In this document: positions 1 to 8,683 of the stretch, piece by piece
Position numbering within the stretch: the first letter of the stretch is position 1
Layout of the letters: every line of letters starts with the position of its first letter
Assembly: GCA_017942165.1 (NCBI GenBank)
Contig: JAGKSB010000010.1
Span: 1-64,000 of the forward strand
Reading direction: 5' to 3'
Length of the DNA stretch: 64,000 nucleotides
Source of the DNA: Rhinopithecimicrobium faecis
GTDB lineage: Bacteria > Bacteroidota > Bacteroidia > Sphingobacteriales > Sphingobacteriaceae
Program-made: the position numbers and the translations under genes
The notes under the pieces: model-generated
The model's input: the letters and a program-made list of their open reading frames with translations, nothing else
The model's database searches: none
Told to the model about the DNA's origin: nothing

Positions 1-127
1 TTAGGTAAAATTACGCCAATGGAGAAATGGAACAAAGATAAACACTTGATCCTAAAGAAGGATTTGGTAGCATAAATTTAACAAGCGAAATTTAAAAGAT
101 TACTCTTGTTTTATAGGGGTCAAAACA
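1..127 (+). mobile_element. Right end of an IS3-family (IS150-like) insertion sequence, truncated by the window edge
   Basis: Frame 1 from base 1 reads a short C-terminal tail (LGKITPMEKW...) ending in TAA at 73-75. A TP-x-E pattern after a Gly is typical of the end of IS3-family OrfB transposases. About 50 bases later comes a terminal inverted repeat whose complement starts TGTTTTGACCCCTATAAAAC, like the TGxxxTGACCCC ends of the IS150 group, finishing at 127. The same 36-base end recurs inverted at 51176-51211 with one mismatch. The element body lies outside the window, so the assignment rests on the end and the tail only. Confidence 0.6.
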
Positions 128-348
128 CATTAACGCAAGAGTTAATTTTAACATTGATAGATAAGCTCCCAGAAAAGCAACGCTTAGTCATGTATCTACG
201 TGACATCGAAGAATATGAAATTGACGATATCGCAACTTTAACCGGATCAACAGAGCCTGCTGTTCGAACAAATTTATCTAGAGCGAGAGCAGTTGTAAAA
301 ATGCAATTAACTAAAGTTTTTGATTATGAAAAAAGAAGAATTGGATAA
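106..348 (+). pseudogene. ECF sigma factor, 5' part removed by the IS insertion (region 4 only)
   Basis: From about residue 8 the reading frame is a sigma-70 region 4: LPEKQRLVMYLRDIEEYEID, then an HTH ending AVRTNLSRARAVVKMQL. Regions 2 and 2.4, which bind core polymerase and the -10 box, are absent. The frame runs back into the IS end at 127, and its only upstream start is a TTG at 106 inside the IS. Normal ECF factors are 160-200 residues; this is about 75. The stop overlaps the anti-sigma gene, as in Bacteroidota sigma/anti-sigma operons. I infer IS disruption; the missing 5' part should lie beyond the left edge. Confidence 0.75.
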
Positions 349-1276
349 GCTGAAAGCAAAATATTGGGAAGGCCAAACTTCATTGGAGGAAGAACAAAAG
401 CTGAAAGACTATTCTTGGAAAGATGAAGACTCCTCTAAAGGCGATTACGTGAATGAAAGCAATTACTTGAATGAAAGCGATTATGCCACTGAAAGCGATT
501 ATGCCACTGAAAGCGATTATGCCACTGAAAGCGATTATGCCACTGAAAGCGATTACTTCACAGAATTAGGTAAATCTAAGGCGGAAATGAAATGGGATTT
601 TGAAGATTTCATGCAAGCAGCTTCTACAGAAAGTGATGCGAAGCTCCCTAGTAGCGCCCCTTTTAAGCTAACTTATTTTAAAGGCTGGTCTACGGAAAAG
701 AAATTAATTTCATTAGCTGGTATCGCAGCCTCCTTACTGGTAGGCTACCTATTTATTGGTCAACGAATTCCTGACTCCGGAAACCTAATTGATGCAAAGG
801 AAATTATGGTTACAAAGGAAATTATGGCTGCAAATACAGTAACGGATATTCAAGATAAGGCAGATCTATTCAAAACAGATCAAACCTTGGAAACTGCAGA
901 AACAAGCCTAATGAACGAGGAGATTAAAAATGAAGTTGCCGCAGCTCCAGAAAAATCTGTCAGCACAAAAAAACAAGCTATAGCGCATGTACACTTTAAA
1001 CGAAAAAACAGCAAATCCGTAGCTCCAGAACAAACTACTAGCGATCAAAAGTTAGCATTTAACGAACTCAATGGAGAAGTTAATGGAGAAGTTAATGAAG
1101 AAGTTAATGATCTGTTAGCATCCAACGAACTCTATGTAGAAGTTAATGGAGTAAGAATATACAATGAAGAGCAGGCTTTAGCATTAACGCATACAGCCTT
1201 AAGCTTAATGACTTCCAATCTCAAAAAAGGGGCGGAAAGCATGCAAAATATAAAACATCTAAAAATCGAAATATAA
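326..1276 (+). CDS. Anti-sigma-factor-like inner-membrane protein with internal repeats
   Basis: The ATG at 326 lies inside the end of the sigma gene and gives 316 residues; a TTG two codons earlier is less likely. The N-terminus (MKKEELDKLKAKYWEGQTSL) has the Glu/Lys-rich, Trp-containing form seen in Bacteroidota anti-sigma partners. One membrane helix lies near residues 126-145 (LISLAGIAASLLVGYLFIG). Residues about 42-77 are six copies of an x-x-E-S-D-Y hexapeptide, and residues about 249-260 hold a Gly-Glu-Val-Asn repeat. The expected role is to hold the ECF sigma factor at the membrane. With its sigma gene truncated, this copy may have no partner. The family is recognised by context more than by a named domain. 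Confidence 0.6.
   Translation: MKKEELDKLKAKYWEGQTSLEEEQKLKDYSWKDEDSSKGDYVNESNYLNESDYATESDYATESDYATESDYATESDYFTELGKSKAEMKWDFEDFMQAASTESDAKLPSSAPFKLTYFKGWSTEKKLISLAGIAASLLVGYLFIGQRIPDSGNLIDAKEIMVTKEIMAANTVTDIQDKADLFKTDQTLETAETSLMNEEIKNEVAAAPEKSVSTKKQAIAHVHFKRKNSKSVAPEQTTSDQKLAFNELNGEVNGEVNEEVNDLLASNELYVEVNGVRIYNEEQALALTHTALSLMTSNLKKGAESMQNIKHLKIEI
449..556 (+). repeat. 18-bp in-frame tandem repeat, six units
   Basis: Six consecutive 18-bp units encode VNESNY, LNESDY and four times ATESDY. The four ATESDY units (485-556) differ only at the last base. The block lies in the cytosolic N-terminal part of the anti-sigma-like protein, so unit gain or loss keeps the frame. Confidence 0.95.
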
Positions 1277-1286
1277 ATTATAACGT

Positions 1287-1757
1287 ATGAAAACGCTCCT
1301 ATTTATAATCAGCTTCTTTGCCGCAACAATTGCGCAAGCTCAAGAAAACAATCTAGATCAGATTTTTGAAAAATATAAACAAAGTAAAGGGGTTACTTCC
1401 ATAAAAATTGGAAAACCAATGTTTACAATGCTTAATAAAATGAAAATTAACGATGCCGATTTGCAACTTTTAAAGCCGCTACTGAGTAAAATAAATTCTA
1501 TAAAAATGTTAATTTTTGAGGATAGCGACGCTGCCGTTCAAGCTCAAATAAATGAATCTTTGAATAAGTTAAAATACCAGGAGCTAATGACCATAAATTC
1601 AGAAAAAAATAATATAAACTTCCGTGCTGAAGATACAGACGGGGATTTGCTAAAAAATCTTTTTCTAACGATTGTTTCTGATAACACAACTATATTTATG
1701 ATACTCGATGGGAGCCTTAAATATGAAGATATAAACACCTTAGTAGCCAATAAGTAA
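1287..1757 (+). CDS. Secreted DUF4252 protein
   Basis: A 156-residue protein with a clear signal peptide (MKTLLFIISFFAATIAQAQ, cleavage after about residue 19). The rest matches the DUF4252 layout: an N-terminal 'F-x-KY-x-x-x-GV-x-S-I-x-I' segment, a central block with LKYQELMTI, and a C-terminal segment in which an Asp-Gly pair precedes a short helix (SLKYEDINTLV). Such proteins often follow sigma/anti-sigma pairs in Sphingobacteria. Their biochemical role is unknown. It starts 10 bases after the anti-sigma gene and is probably co-transcribed with it and the next DUF4252 gene. Confidence 0.75.
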   Translation: MKTLLFIISFFAATIAQAQENNLDQIFEKYKQSKGVTSIKIGKPMFTMLNKMKINDADLQLLKPLLSKINSIKMLIFEDSDAAVQAQINESLNKLKYQELMTINSEKNNINFRAEDTDGDLLKNLFLTIVSDNTTIFMILDGSLKYEDINTLVANK

Positions 1758-1794
1758 CTGTAGCCAATAAGTAACCAACGAAAACCCTTAAATT

Positions 1795-2358
1795 ATGAAA
1801 AATTTATTAAAAATTGTTTCAGCATTTACCCTCTTAATTTTCATGCAAAGTTGTGTCATTAAAGGGGGGCCAAATATGAAGTTTGCCAAAACAAAAGATT
1901 TACCTAAAGGCGTCGAAATTGTATCTATTAATGTCCCAAGAATATTGGTAAAGGCCGTTATTTTAAGTAAAATAAAATCGTTAAAAAAAGAAGATCCTAT
2001 TGCCGCTGCTGCCTTAAAGAAAATAAAGAGTATTAAGATTATGACAATCTCTGGAACGGAGAAAAGTAACTTATACAATAGCTTCAACAGCTATTTGTCC
2101 ACAAACAATTTTCAGGAGCTTATAAGTTTACAGCATGATGGATCAGACATTACCATTAATACGAAGTCTGTTAATTCACGCATTAAAAATGTACTTCTCG
2201 GCATTAAAGATGATGATGATTATGTCTTTGTAGACCTGAAGACGAATTTTAATATGGATGAAATAAATAAGCTGATTACTCATTACGAAGAAGTGGAACG
2301 AAATGCGAGCGCGGAGAAAAAATCCGCAAAGGTAGAGGAAGAAAACTTAACAAATTAA
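1795..2358 (+). CDS. DUF4252 lipoprotein
   Basis: 187 residues. The N-terminus MKNLLKIVSAFTLLIFMQSC is a lipoprotein signal with the lipid-anchored Cys at residue 20. The body parallels the upstream DUF4252 protein: a KSLKKEDP segment, a block with KIKSIKIMTISG, and a C-terminal 'VDLKTNFNMDEINKLI' that aligns with the matching helix of its neighbour. The tail is Glu/Lys-rich and likely disordered. It is probably a diverged paralogue of the preceding gene, anchored in a membrane instead of released. No catalytic residues are evident. A strong hairpin follows, so the operon appears to end here. Confidence 0.7.
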   Translation: MKNLLKIVSAFTLLIFMQSCVIKGGPNMKFAKTKDLPKGVEIVSINVPRILVKAVILSKIKSLKKEDPIAAAALKKIKSIKIMTISGTEKSNLYNSFNSYLSTNNFQELISLQHDGSDITINTKSVNSRIKNVLLGIKDDDDYVFVDLKTNFNMDEINKLITHYEEVERNASAEKKSAKVEEENLTN

Positions 2359-2360
2359 CT

Positions 2361-2393
2361 ATTAAAGCCTCCCTGAAGCAGGGAGGCTTTAAT
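2361..2393 (+). terminator. Intrinsic terminator, probably bidirectional
   Basis: The arms AAAGCCTCCCTG and CAGGGAGGCTTT close a short AAG loop, with A/T runs on both sides. It sits between the converging DUF4252 and AI-2E-family genes. Confidence 0.85.
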
Positions 2394-2403
2394 AATTATT
2401 CGA

Positions 2404-3465
2404 TTATTGATCGTCCAATTTATCGTCTGAAGGAAGGATTATTTTACTTTTCCCGAACTCATTATTATACACTTTAAAGAGTACGAAGATTGATGATAGA
2501 ATTAGAGGACCAAATATTAGGCCTAAGACGCCAAACATATTTAAACCCAACAGGACACCAAACACCGTAATTAAAGGATGTACATCGCCTAATTTTTTAA
2601 GGATGGTAAAGCGTAATACATTATCTATAGAGCCTACCAAGATAAGACAGTAAAGAGCTAGCCCTATCCCATTTCCGACGGTGCCAGTCGCTAATACGAC
2701 AACGCAAATAGGTACCCATACAGCCATGGTTCCAACGACCGGAATAATGGAGGCAAGACCGGTGATTAATCCCCATAAAATTGGGTTGTCAACGCCAAAA
2801 ATCATATATCCTATCACGGCGACAATACCTTGACATAGCCCTAGAATAGGAATACCAATAGCATTAGAACGAACCATCATATTTATTTCGTCGAAGATTT
2901 CAGTTTTAGATTTCTCAGAAAATGGAATAAAGCCATAGATGGAACGCTCCAATTTCTCATTATTAACCTGCATAAAGTACAGCACAAAGAAAGCTACGAC
3001 AAGGTTTATTAAGACCTCGGCTACAGAGTTCAAAAGCGAAGGAACATACTTTGCCAACTCCTGCAAGAAATTCATTAAAGCCTCATTCGAGAGATCAATC
3101 TCTTTTAGAATGGGTGTTTTATGCATATAAGCTTGTACAGCATTATACTTACTCATGATCAGGTCCTTATTTTGGAATAATTCCGTCGCTTGGGGCACTA
3201 AATAATTGACCAATGCCCAGGTAGGAAGCACGATAAAGACTATTGCCAGGAAAATCATGGAAATGCTTACTAAGGATTTATTGAGCTTTCTTTCCGCTGT
3301 CAGTTTTATAAACATCTTTCTAAACAGCATATAAAGTGTGATAGCGCCAAGGAAGCCTGGGAGGTAGTAGAGTAAGTATTTGAAAATGGAATACCCAATT
3401 AATAAAATTAATAGGATTAAAAATATTTGATTGATAGCCTTATTGCTAATTTGCTTCTGTTGCAT
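2404..3465 (-). CDS. AI-2E-family transporter (UPF0118/PF01594-type permease)
   Basis: 353 residues with about seven to eight hydrophobic helices: two near the N-terminus, one around 64-88, one around 150-168, and a C-terminal cluster from about 205 onward. The C-terminal half carries the family's Gly/Pro-rich signature (ITGLASIIPVVGTMAVWVP) and the GVLGLIFGPLI motif near the end. Length is typical. Members export diverse small solutes or act in Na+/H+ exchange; only some have been linked to autoinducer-2, so no substrate is assigned. It is a single gene on the minus strand, convergent with the DUF4252 operon and divergent from purH. Confidence 0.85.
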   Translation of the reverse strand: MQQKQISNKAINQIFLILLILLIGYSIFKYLLYYLPGFLGAITLYMLFRKMFIKLTAERKLNKSLVSISMIFLAIVFIVLPTWALVNYLVPQATELFQNKDLIMSKYNAVQAYMHKTPILKEIDLSNEALMNFLQELAKYVPSLLNSVAEVLINLVVAFFVLYFMQVNNEKLERSIYGFIPFSEKSKTEIFDEINMMVRSNAIGIPILGLCQGIVAVIGYMIFGVDNPILWGLITGLASIIPVVGTMAVWVPICVVVLATGTVGNGIGLALYCLILVGSIDNVLRFTILKKLGDVHPLITVFGVLLGLNMFGVLGLIFGPLILSSIFVLFKVYNNEFGKSKIILPSDDKLDDQ

Positions 3466-3684
3466 AAATAGTACTTATTTATTTTTATGATTATGACCTA
3501 TTAGTAGTAAGTAAAAATAGCGACAATTTGTTTTCATTAATCATAAATTTACAGAAAAAAATGCGGCTATAACTTTATGAAATTTTCACCTTATTAATTA
3601 GAGAAAAACAACTTAAAAAGCGCTTAAAATTTCAAATAACACAGCATTAGGGCAAAAAAATTAAGGATTTCACATAAAATATCG

Positions 3685-3692
3685 TACCTTTG
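3685..3692 (+). promoter_or_regulatory. Bacteroidota -7 promoter box for purH
   Basis: TACCTTTG matches the TAnnTTTG consensus and lies 23 bases before the purH ATG, giving a short leader. No convincing -33 element was assigned. Confidence 0.6.
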
Positions 3693-3715
3693 CGCCAGCA
3701 AAACAATTATCTGAA

Positions 3716-5242
3716 ATGAGCCATCCTGTAAAGATTAAAAATGCTTTAGTGTCTGTATATTATAAAGACAATTTAGCGCCACTAATTGAATTATTGAACA
3801 AATACGGTGTTACCTTCTATTCTACAGGTGGCACAGAATCTTTCATCAAAGACTTAGGTATTGATGTCGTTCCTGTTGAAGATTTAACCTCTTATCCTTC
3901 TATTCTGGGCGGCCGTGTTAAAACATTACATCCGAAAGTATTCGGCGGTATTCTAGCACGTAGACCGTTGGAGTCAGATCAACAGCAATTAGCACAATAC
4001 GAAATTCCAGAAATTGACTTAGTTATTGTAGACTTATACCCCTTTGAAGAGACCGTAGCATCAGGCGCTGAATCTCAAGATATTATTGAAAAAATTGATA
4101 TCGGCGGAATCTCACTTATTCGTGCTGCAGCGAAAAACTTCAACGATGTCGTAATTCTATCGTCAAAAAATGACTACGCTGCCTTGGAGGAAATTCTTGC
4201 TAACCAAGAAGGAACGACAAGCTTAGAACAACGTAAAGAGTTTGCCAAACGCGCATTCAATACTTCCTCTCACTACGATACAGCAATTTTCAACTACTTT
4301 AACCAAGAAAATCCAATCAACGTATTCAAACAATCAGAGCAAAAAGCGCAAGCTTTACGTTACGGTGAAAACCCACATCAAAAAGGTGTTTTCTACGGTG
4401 ACTTAGATGCCATGTTCGATAAGTTAAATGGAAAAGAGCTTTCGTATAATAATTTAGTAGATGTGGATGCTGCTGTAGCTATTATCGATGAGTTCGAAGA
4501 GCCTACTTTTGCTATTTTAAAACATACCAATGCTTGTGGTGTCGCTTCCCGTCCTACAGTAAAGCAAGCCTGGATTGATGCGTTAGCATGCGACCCTGTT
4601 TCTGCTTTCGGTGGTGTATTAATCTGCAATAGAGAAGTGGATGCTGAAACGGCTACGGAGATTGCGAATCTTTTCTTTGAAGTATTAATTGCTCCTTCCT
4701 ATACTGAGGAAGCTTTGACGATCTTAACAGCAAAGAAAACACGTATTATATTAAAGCGTAAAGAAGTTGCTTTACCGCAACAGCTATTCAAAACGTTATT
4801 GAATGGCGTCATTCAACAAGATAAAGACAATACCGTTGAAGGCCCTGCACAGATGACTCCTGTTACGACAGTAGCTCCTACGGCAGCGCAATTAGCGGAC
4901 CTATATTTTGCCAATAAAATCGTTAAACATACAAAATCAAATACCATTGTATTTGCTAAAAATGGCACGCTGATTGCCTCTGGTGTAGGCCAGACTTCCC
5001 GCGTTGACTCCCTAAGACAGGCGATTGAAAAAGCACAGTCTTTTGGATTCGACTTGCAAGGATGTGCGATGGCTTCTGATGCTTTCTTCCCTTTCCCAGA
5101 TTGTGTGGAAATTGCTGCTGAAGCGGGTGTAGCTGCCGTATTACAACCTGGAGGCTCCATTAAAGATCAGTTATCCATTGACATGTGCAATGAAAAAGGA
5201 TTAGCAATGGTAACAACTGGCGTAAGACATTTCAAACACTAA
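3716..5242 (+). CDS. purH: Bifunctional AICAR formyltransferase / IMP cyclohydrolase
   Basis: 508 residues, full length. It catalyses the last two steps of de novo purine synthesis: AICAR to FAICAR using 10-formyl-THF, then closure to IMP. Residues 1 to about 195 form the MGS-like cyclohydrolase domain, with STGGT and GGRVKTLHPKVFGGILARR. The formyltransferase domain follows, with LRYGENPHQ near residue 215 and the catalytic Lys-His pair in ILKHTNACG near 269-270. The C-terminus has the conserved LQPGGSIKDQ and TGVRHFKH. It is transcribed alone between a TAnnTTTG box and a terminator. purL lies 16 kb away, so the purine genes are dispersed. Confidence 0.97.
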   Translation: MSHPVKIKNALVSVYYKDNLAPLIELLNKYGVTFYSTGGTESFIKDLGIDVVPVEDLTSYPSILGGRVKTLHPKVFGGILARRPLESDQQQLAQYEIPEIDLVIVDLYPFEETVASGAESQDIIEKIDIGGISLIRAAAKNFNDVVILSSKNDYAALEEILANQEGTTSLEQRKEFAKRAFNTSSHYDTAIFNYFNQENPINVFKQSEQKAQALRYGENPHQKGVFYGDLDAMFDKLNGKELSYNNLVDVDAAVAIIDEFEEPTFAILKHTNACGVASRPTVKQAWIDALACDPVSAFGGVLICNREVDAETATEIANLFFEVLIAPSYTEEALTILTAKKTRIILKRKEVALPQQLFKTLLNGVIQQDKDNTVEGPAQMTPVTTVAPTAAQLADLYFANKIVKHTKSNTIVFAKNGTLIASGVGQTSRVDSLRQAIEKAQSFGFDLQGCAMASDAFFPFPDCVEIAAEAGVAAVLQPGGSIKDQLSIDMCNEKGLAMVTTGVRHFKH

Positions 5243-5267
5243 TAAAATTCTTTTAGGACAAAGGTTT

Positions 5268-5303
5268 AAGAGGATGTTACATTGCTGTAGCATCCTCTTT
5301 TTT
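5268..5303 (+). terminator. Terminator of purH
   Basis: The arms AAGAGGATG and CATCCTCTT enclose a short loop and are followed by a run of T, 25 bases after the purH stop. Confidence 0.85.
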
Positions 5304-5425
5304 GTGCCTATATCCCAAAATACCCTTTTTAAGTAGGATAACGCTGAAATACTATATTCTAAATTATCTTCCAGATAGAAAATAAAATTATTTATTATTT
5401 TTAATTAATCTAAATAAATAAAACA

Positions 5426-5433
5426 TATATTTG
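5426..5433 (+). promoter_or_regulatory. -7 promoter box for the siderophore-type TonB receptor
   Basis: TATATTTG (TAnnTTTG consensus) lies 27 bases before the ATG in an AT-rich intergenic stretch. No iron-box palindrome was recognised by eye. Confidence 0.55.
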
Positions 5434-5459
5434 GCCCCATATTTAACCAGATATAATGT

Positions 5460-7952
5460 ATGAATAAGTCAATTTTCCTAGGTATAGGCATCGCGACATT
5501 GTTGAGCAGCACAGCATATGCTCAAAACTTAAACTTGAAGGGTAGCATTCAAAATTCCCATGGCGCTCCTATTGAAGCAGCAACTGTCACAGTAAAGGAA
5601 TTAGGAAAGTCTACGGCAACCTCTAGGCAGGGGGGATATTCATTTTCCAATATTCCCGATGGCAACTATACTTTGATCGTTAAAAGCTTAGGCCACATCT
5701 TAGAAGAAAGAAAAGTCACCGTCAAAAATGGCCGTGCAAATGATGTACTATTTTCCATTAATACCAGCAGTGCTCAGCTTGATTATGTAGAAATCAATGG
5801 CTACAGCTCCACGAATAATAAAGTTATAAGCGTAGGCAAAGGCGGCATTGTGGACAAAGATCTTCCCCAAGCTGTACAGATTATTAATGAGCAGGTCATC
5901 AAAGATCAGCAAGTAAATAGGCTATCAGATGCCCTTAAGAATGCCAATGGTATTGCGCTGGGTGCCAACCGTGGGGGAAGTTCAGAAAACTTTTATGCCC
6001 GAGGCTATAGCTTAGGAGCAAATAATATCTTTTTAAATGGCGCTCGAACAAATAATGGAGGCTCTATTGAGGCGAGCACATTAGAGTCTGTAGAAATTCT
6101 AAAAGGTAGTGCCGCCCTGCTATATGGAGGCGTTAGCGGTGGTGCCGTCGTGAATATGGTCACTAAAAAACCAAAGTTTACCACGGGTGGAGAAGTATCT
6201 TTCCGTACTGGAAGTTACGACCTTTATAAGCCCACTGTAGATGTCTATGGGCCCCTGTCGAAAAAACTGGCCGTACGCATTATTAGCACCTATGAAAATG
6301 CTAAAAGTTTTCGCGACGTAGTCAGCACAGAACGCTTTTACATCAACCCTTCCCTACTATATAAAATTTCAGACCGTACGGAGTTAAACGTTATTTTTGA
6401 CTTTCTAAAATCGGACTATACCCCTGACTTTGGGATAGGTTCTGTAGAAGGGAAAATCAATAAATCTGTTGGCAGAAATACATTCATCAATGTCCCTTGG
6501 GCCTTTAATAATACGAAAACCTCTAATGGGCAGGTAAACTTAAAGCATGAATTTAATAGCAATTGGAAATTAAATGCCCTTGCTAGTTATCAACAATATA
6601 GCCGTGATTACTACAGCTCGGAACGTATTCAAGCGAATGCTAAGGGAATGGCAGCACGCTCTTTAAATAAAACGCAGACGGAGGAATTAACAAGCAACCA
6701 GCAGCTAAATCTAACAGGACAATTTTACACCGGAGCTGTAAAACATAAGCTTTTAGTGGGGCTTGATGCTGACCAATCGAATACCAAAGCCTTCACATTT
6801 GACATTAACAGGGCTGGCAATGTCGTTGATAAAAACAATAATCTTACAGCTGTTTACGATTCTATCGATGTGTTTAACCCCTACCGGGATCAGCTACGTC
6901 AGGATAGACCAGAGGCGAAAAACTTAGCACGTACGACTACAAATATCTACCGATATGGTATCTTCTTTCAAGATTTAATTGAGGTAACAAACAAGTTTAA
7001 AGTCTTGGCAGGCTTGCGCTACACTTATCAGCGTACCCCTAATGCAGAAAAATACACCTATGAAACTGGGGTAACCGAGGAGGTGAAGAACATCGTTAAT
7101 GGCGTAGAATTAGGCGCGAAAGTCGATAAAGCATTTTCCCCAAAATTAGGCCTAATATATCAACCTATTCCAACTAGCAGCCTTTATGTAAGTTATGCCA
7201 ACAACTTCACTCCCAACACAGGCTATGATGTAAATTACAGCCCTATGCGTCCATCTATCATCGATCAGTTTGAAGCTGGCGTTAAGAATGATTTTTTCAA
7301 TGGCCGATTAACGGCGAATGCAACCTATTATAAGATCAAGAATAATAGATTTACGCAACAGGTATTGGTAAAACCTGATGGAACGGATAATATTGATACT
7401 TCTATGAAAGAATTTTCAGGAAAAACGTCCTCAGATGGGTTTGAACTAGATATCACGGCATCACTCTTACCGGGATTAAATCTAATGGCGGGTTACGCTT
7501 ATAATAATATGCGCTATACGGAAACGAGCCCTATTACCAAGTTGACAACGGTCGTTAATGGCACGAATAAGGTAACCGAAGTTTCCGGAAATCAAGAGGA
7601 TGTACGTCTCGTGGGCACAACAGCACATACAGCGAATGGCACGATTTTCTACACGCTACAACAAGGGAGCTTAAAGGGCCTAAAATTAGGGTTCTCCACC
7701 TTCTACACAGGAACGCGTAATGCGGGTTGGAACAACACCAAAATTCAAGTTCGCGATGGCATAAATCGTTTGATTAAAGTAGATGGATTTACGACATTTG
7801 ACTTCTCGGCAGGCTACAACTACAGAAAATGGAGCTTATTGGGTAAGTTGTCGAATATTACGAATGAATTCAACTACTATATTCATGAAAATTATTCGGT
7901 AAACCCAATTCCGCCACGCAGCTTCTCAACAACAGTTTCTTACAGATTCTAA
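5460..7952 (+). CDS. TonB-dependent siderophore-type outer-membrane receptor
   Basis: 830 residues with a signal peptide ending near STAYAQ (residue 22). Residues about 24-105 are a carboxypeptidase-regulatory-like beta-sandwich (GSIQNSHGAPIEAATVTV). The plug domain follows, with LPQAVQIINEQVIKDQQ, 'FYARGYS' and VEILKGSAALLYGGVSGGAV. The rest is a 22-strand-type barrel ending in aromatic Phe (FSTTVSYRF) with an N-P-I-P-P-R motif typical of FhuA/FhuE-like ferric-siderophore receptors. It probably takes up a ferric siderophore, but the ligand is not readable from sequence. It stands alone and converges on mqnA with only eight bases between the stops. Confidence 0.88.
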   Translation: MNKSIFLGIGIATLLSSTAYAQNLNLKGSIQNSHGAPIEAATVTVKELGKSTATSRQGGYSFSNIPDGNYTLIVKSLGHILEERKVTVKNGRANDVLFSINTSSAQLDYVEINGYSSTNNKVISVGKGGIVDKDLPQAVQIINEQVIKDQQVNRLSDALKNANGIALGANRGGSSENFYARGYSLGANNIFLNGARTNNGGSIEASTLESVEILKGSAALLYGGVSGGAVVNMVTKKPKFTTGGEVSFRTGSYDLYKPTVDVYGPLSKKLAVRIISTYENAKSFRDVVSTERFYINPSLLYKISDRTELNVIFDFLKSDYTPDFGIGSVEGKINKSVGRNTFINVPWAFNNTKTSNGQVNLKHEFNSNWKLNALASYQQYSRDYYSSERIQANAKGMAARSLNKTQTEELTSNQQLNLTGQFYTGAVKHKLLVGLDADQSNTKAFTFDINRAGNVVDKNNNLTAVYDSIDVFNPYRDQLRQDRPEAKNLARTTTNIYRYGIFFQDLIEVTNKFKVLAGLRYTYQRTPNAEKYTYETGVTEEVKNIVNGVELGAKVDKAFSPKLGLIYQPIPTSSLYVSYANNFTPNTGYDVNYSPMRPSIIDQFEAGVKNDFFNGRLTANATYYKIKNNRFTQQVLVKPDGTDNIDTSMKEFSGKTSSDGFELDITASLLPGLNLMAGYAYNNMRYTETSPITKLTTVVNGTNKVTEVSGNQEDVRLVGTTAHTANGTIFYTLQQGSLKGLKLGFSTFYTGTRNAGWNNTKIQVRDGINRLIKVDGFTTFDFSAGYNYRKWSLLGKLSNITNEFNYYIHENYSVNPIPPRSFSTTVSYRF

Positions 7953-7960
7953 AGGAAGAT

Positions 7961-8683
7961 TTAGTCCAGTGTTTTTACTAAACTTAAGAACTTATCGATG
8001 GCCTGACGCTTTGCTGTAGTCAACTGATAATCCAAGCTTGAGGTCAGGTAATAATCGAAATCAAATTTCGGATTCGCAGGTATCTCTGGTAAGACCACGC
8101 GTGGATTTGAAACACCAATTTTCAAAGCAGCGTTAAAGTCTGCGATAAATGTAGGATCCAGCGGTTTATTGGCTACCCATACCGCAAAGGCAAAAGGAAG
8201 TCCTGTAAATTCCTTCCAATAGTATCCTAAGTCATATACATAGGGGACCGTATCTTTCTTTCCAAAAGTACGGTCTCCAATTAATACATAGGCATCGGCC
8301 TCCCCTTCAGTGACAATCTGCACGTCCTGCTTCCAATGATATTTTAGGAGAACGCGCGCTAGGGCATTGGAGCTTCGAGACTGATGATCTAAGCGTAGAC
8401 TTTTGATCTCCCCTATTGGTTTTTCTGAAAATATAAAAACAGAATCTACCGCTCCTAGGGTGCCGATACAATAATCTGTAATAATATAATATGCTGGTAG
8501 ATCCAACAAAGCACCTACAGGAATTATTCCCAAATCAACTTCTCCAGAAATTACTTTCTGCGCACAGGCGCTTGGATAATCTACGGAAAGATCAATTTGA
8601 TCGACGATGGAAGAGTTCCGAATACCATATAAAAAAGGAAAGGTATTGGTGTAAGAAACGGCTGATATTTTTACTTTATTCAT
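7961..8683 (-). CDS. mqnA: Chorismate dehydratase (futalosine menaquinone pathway)
   Basis: 240 residues. MqnA converts chorismate to 3-enolpyruvylbenzoate, the first step of the futalosine route to menaquinone. The N-terminus (ISAVSYTNTFPFLYGI), the DYPSACAQKVISGEVDLGIIP block and the LRLDHQSRSSNALARVLL segment are characteristic of this periplasmic-binding-protein-like but cytosolic enzyme. The ATG overlaps the stop of the upstream phosphatase gene by four bases, and mqnE lies one gene further upstream, so all three are probably one transcript. The other pathway genes (mqnB, mqnC, mqnD) are not in this window. Confidence 0.93.
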   Translation of the reverse strand: MNKVKISAVSYTNTFPFLYGIRNSSIVDQIDLSVDYPSACAQKVISGEVDLGIIPVGALLDLPAYYIITDYCIGTLGAVDSVFIFSEKPIGEIKSLRLDHQSRSSNALARVLLKYHWKQDVQIVTEGEADAYVLIGDRTFGKKDTVPYVYDLGYYWKEFTGLPFAFAVWVANKPLDPTFIADFNAALKIGVSNPRVVLPEIPANPKFDFDYYLTSSLDYQLTTAKRQAIDKFLSLVKTLD

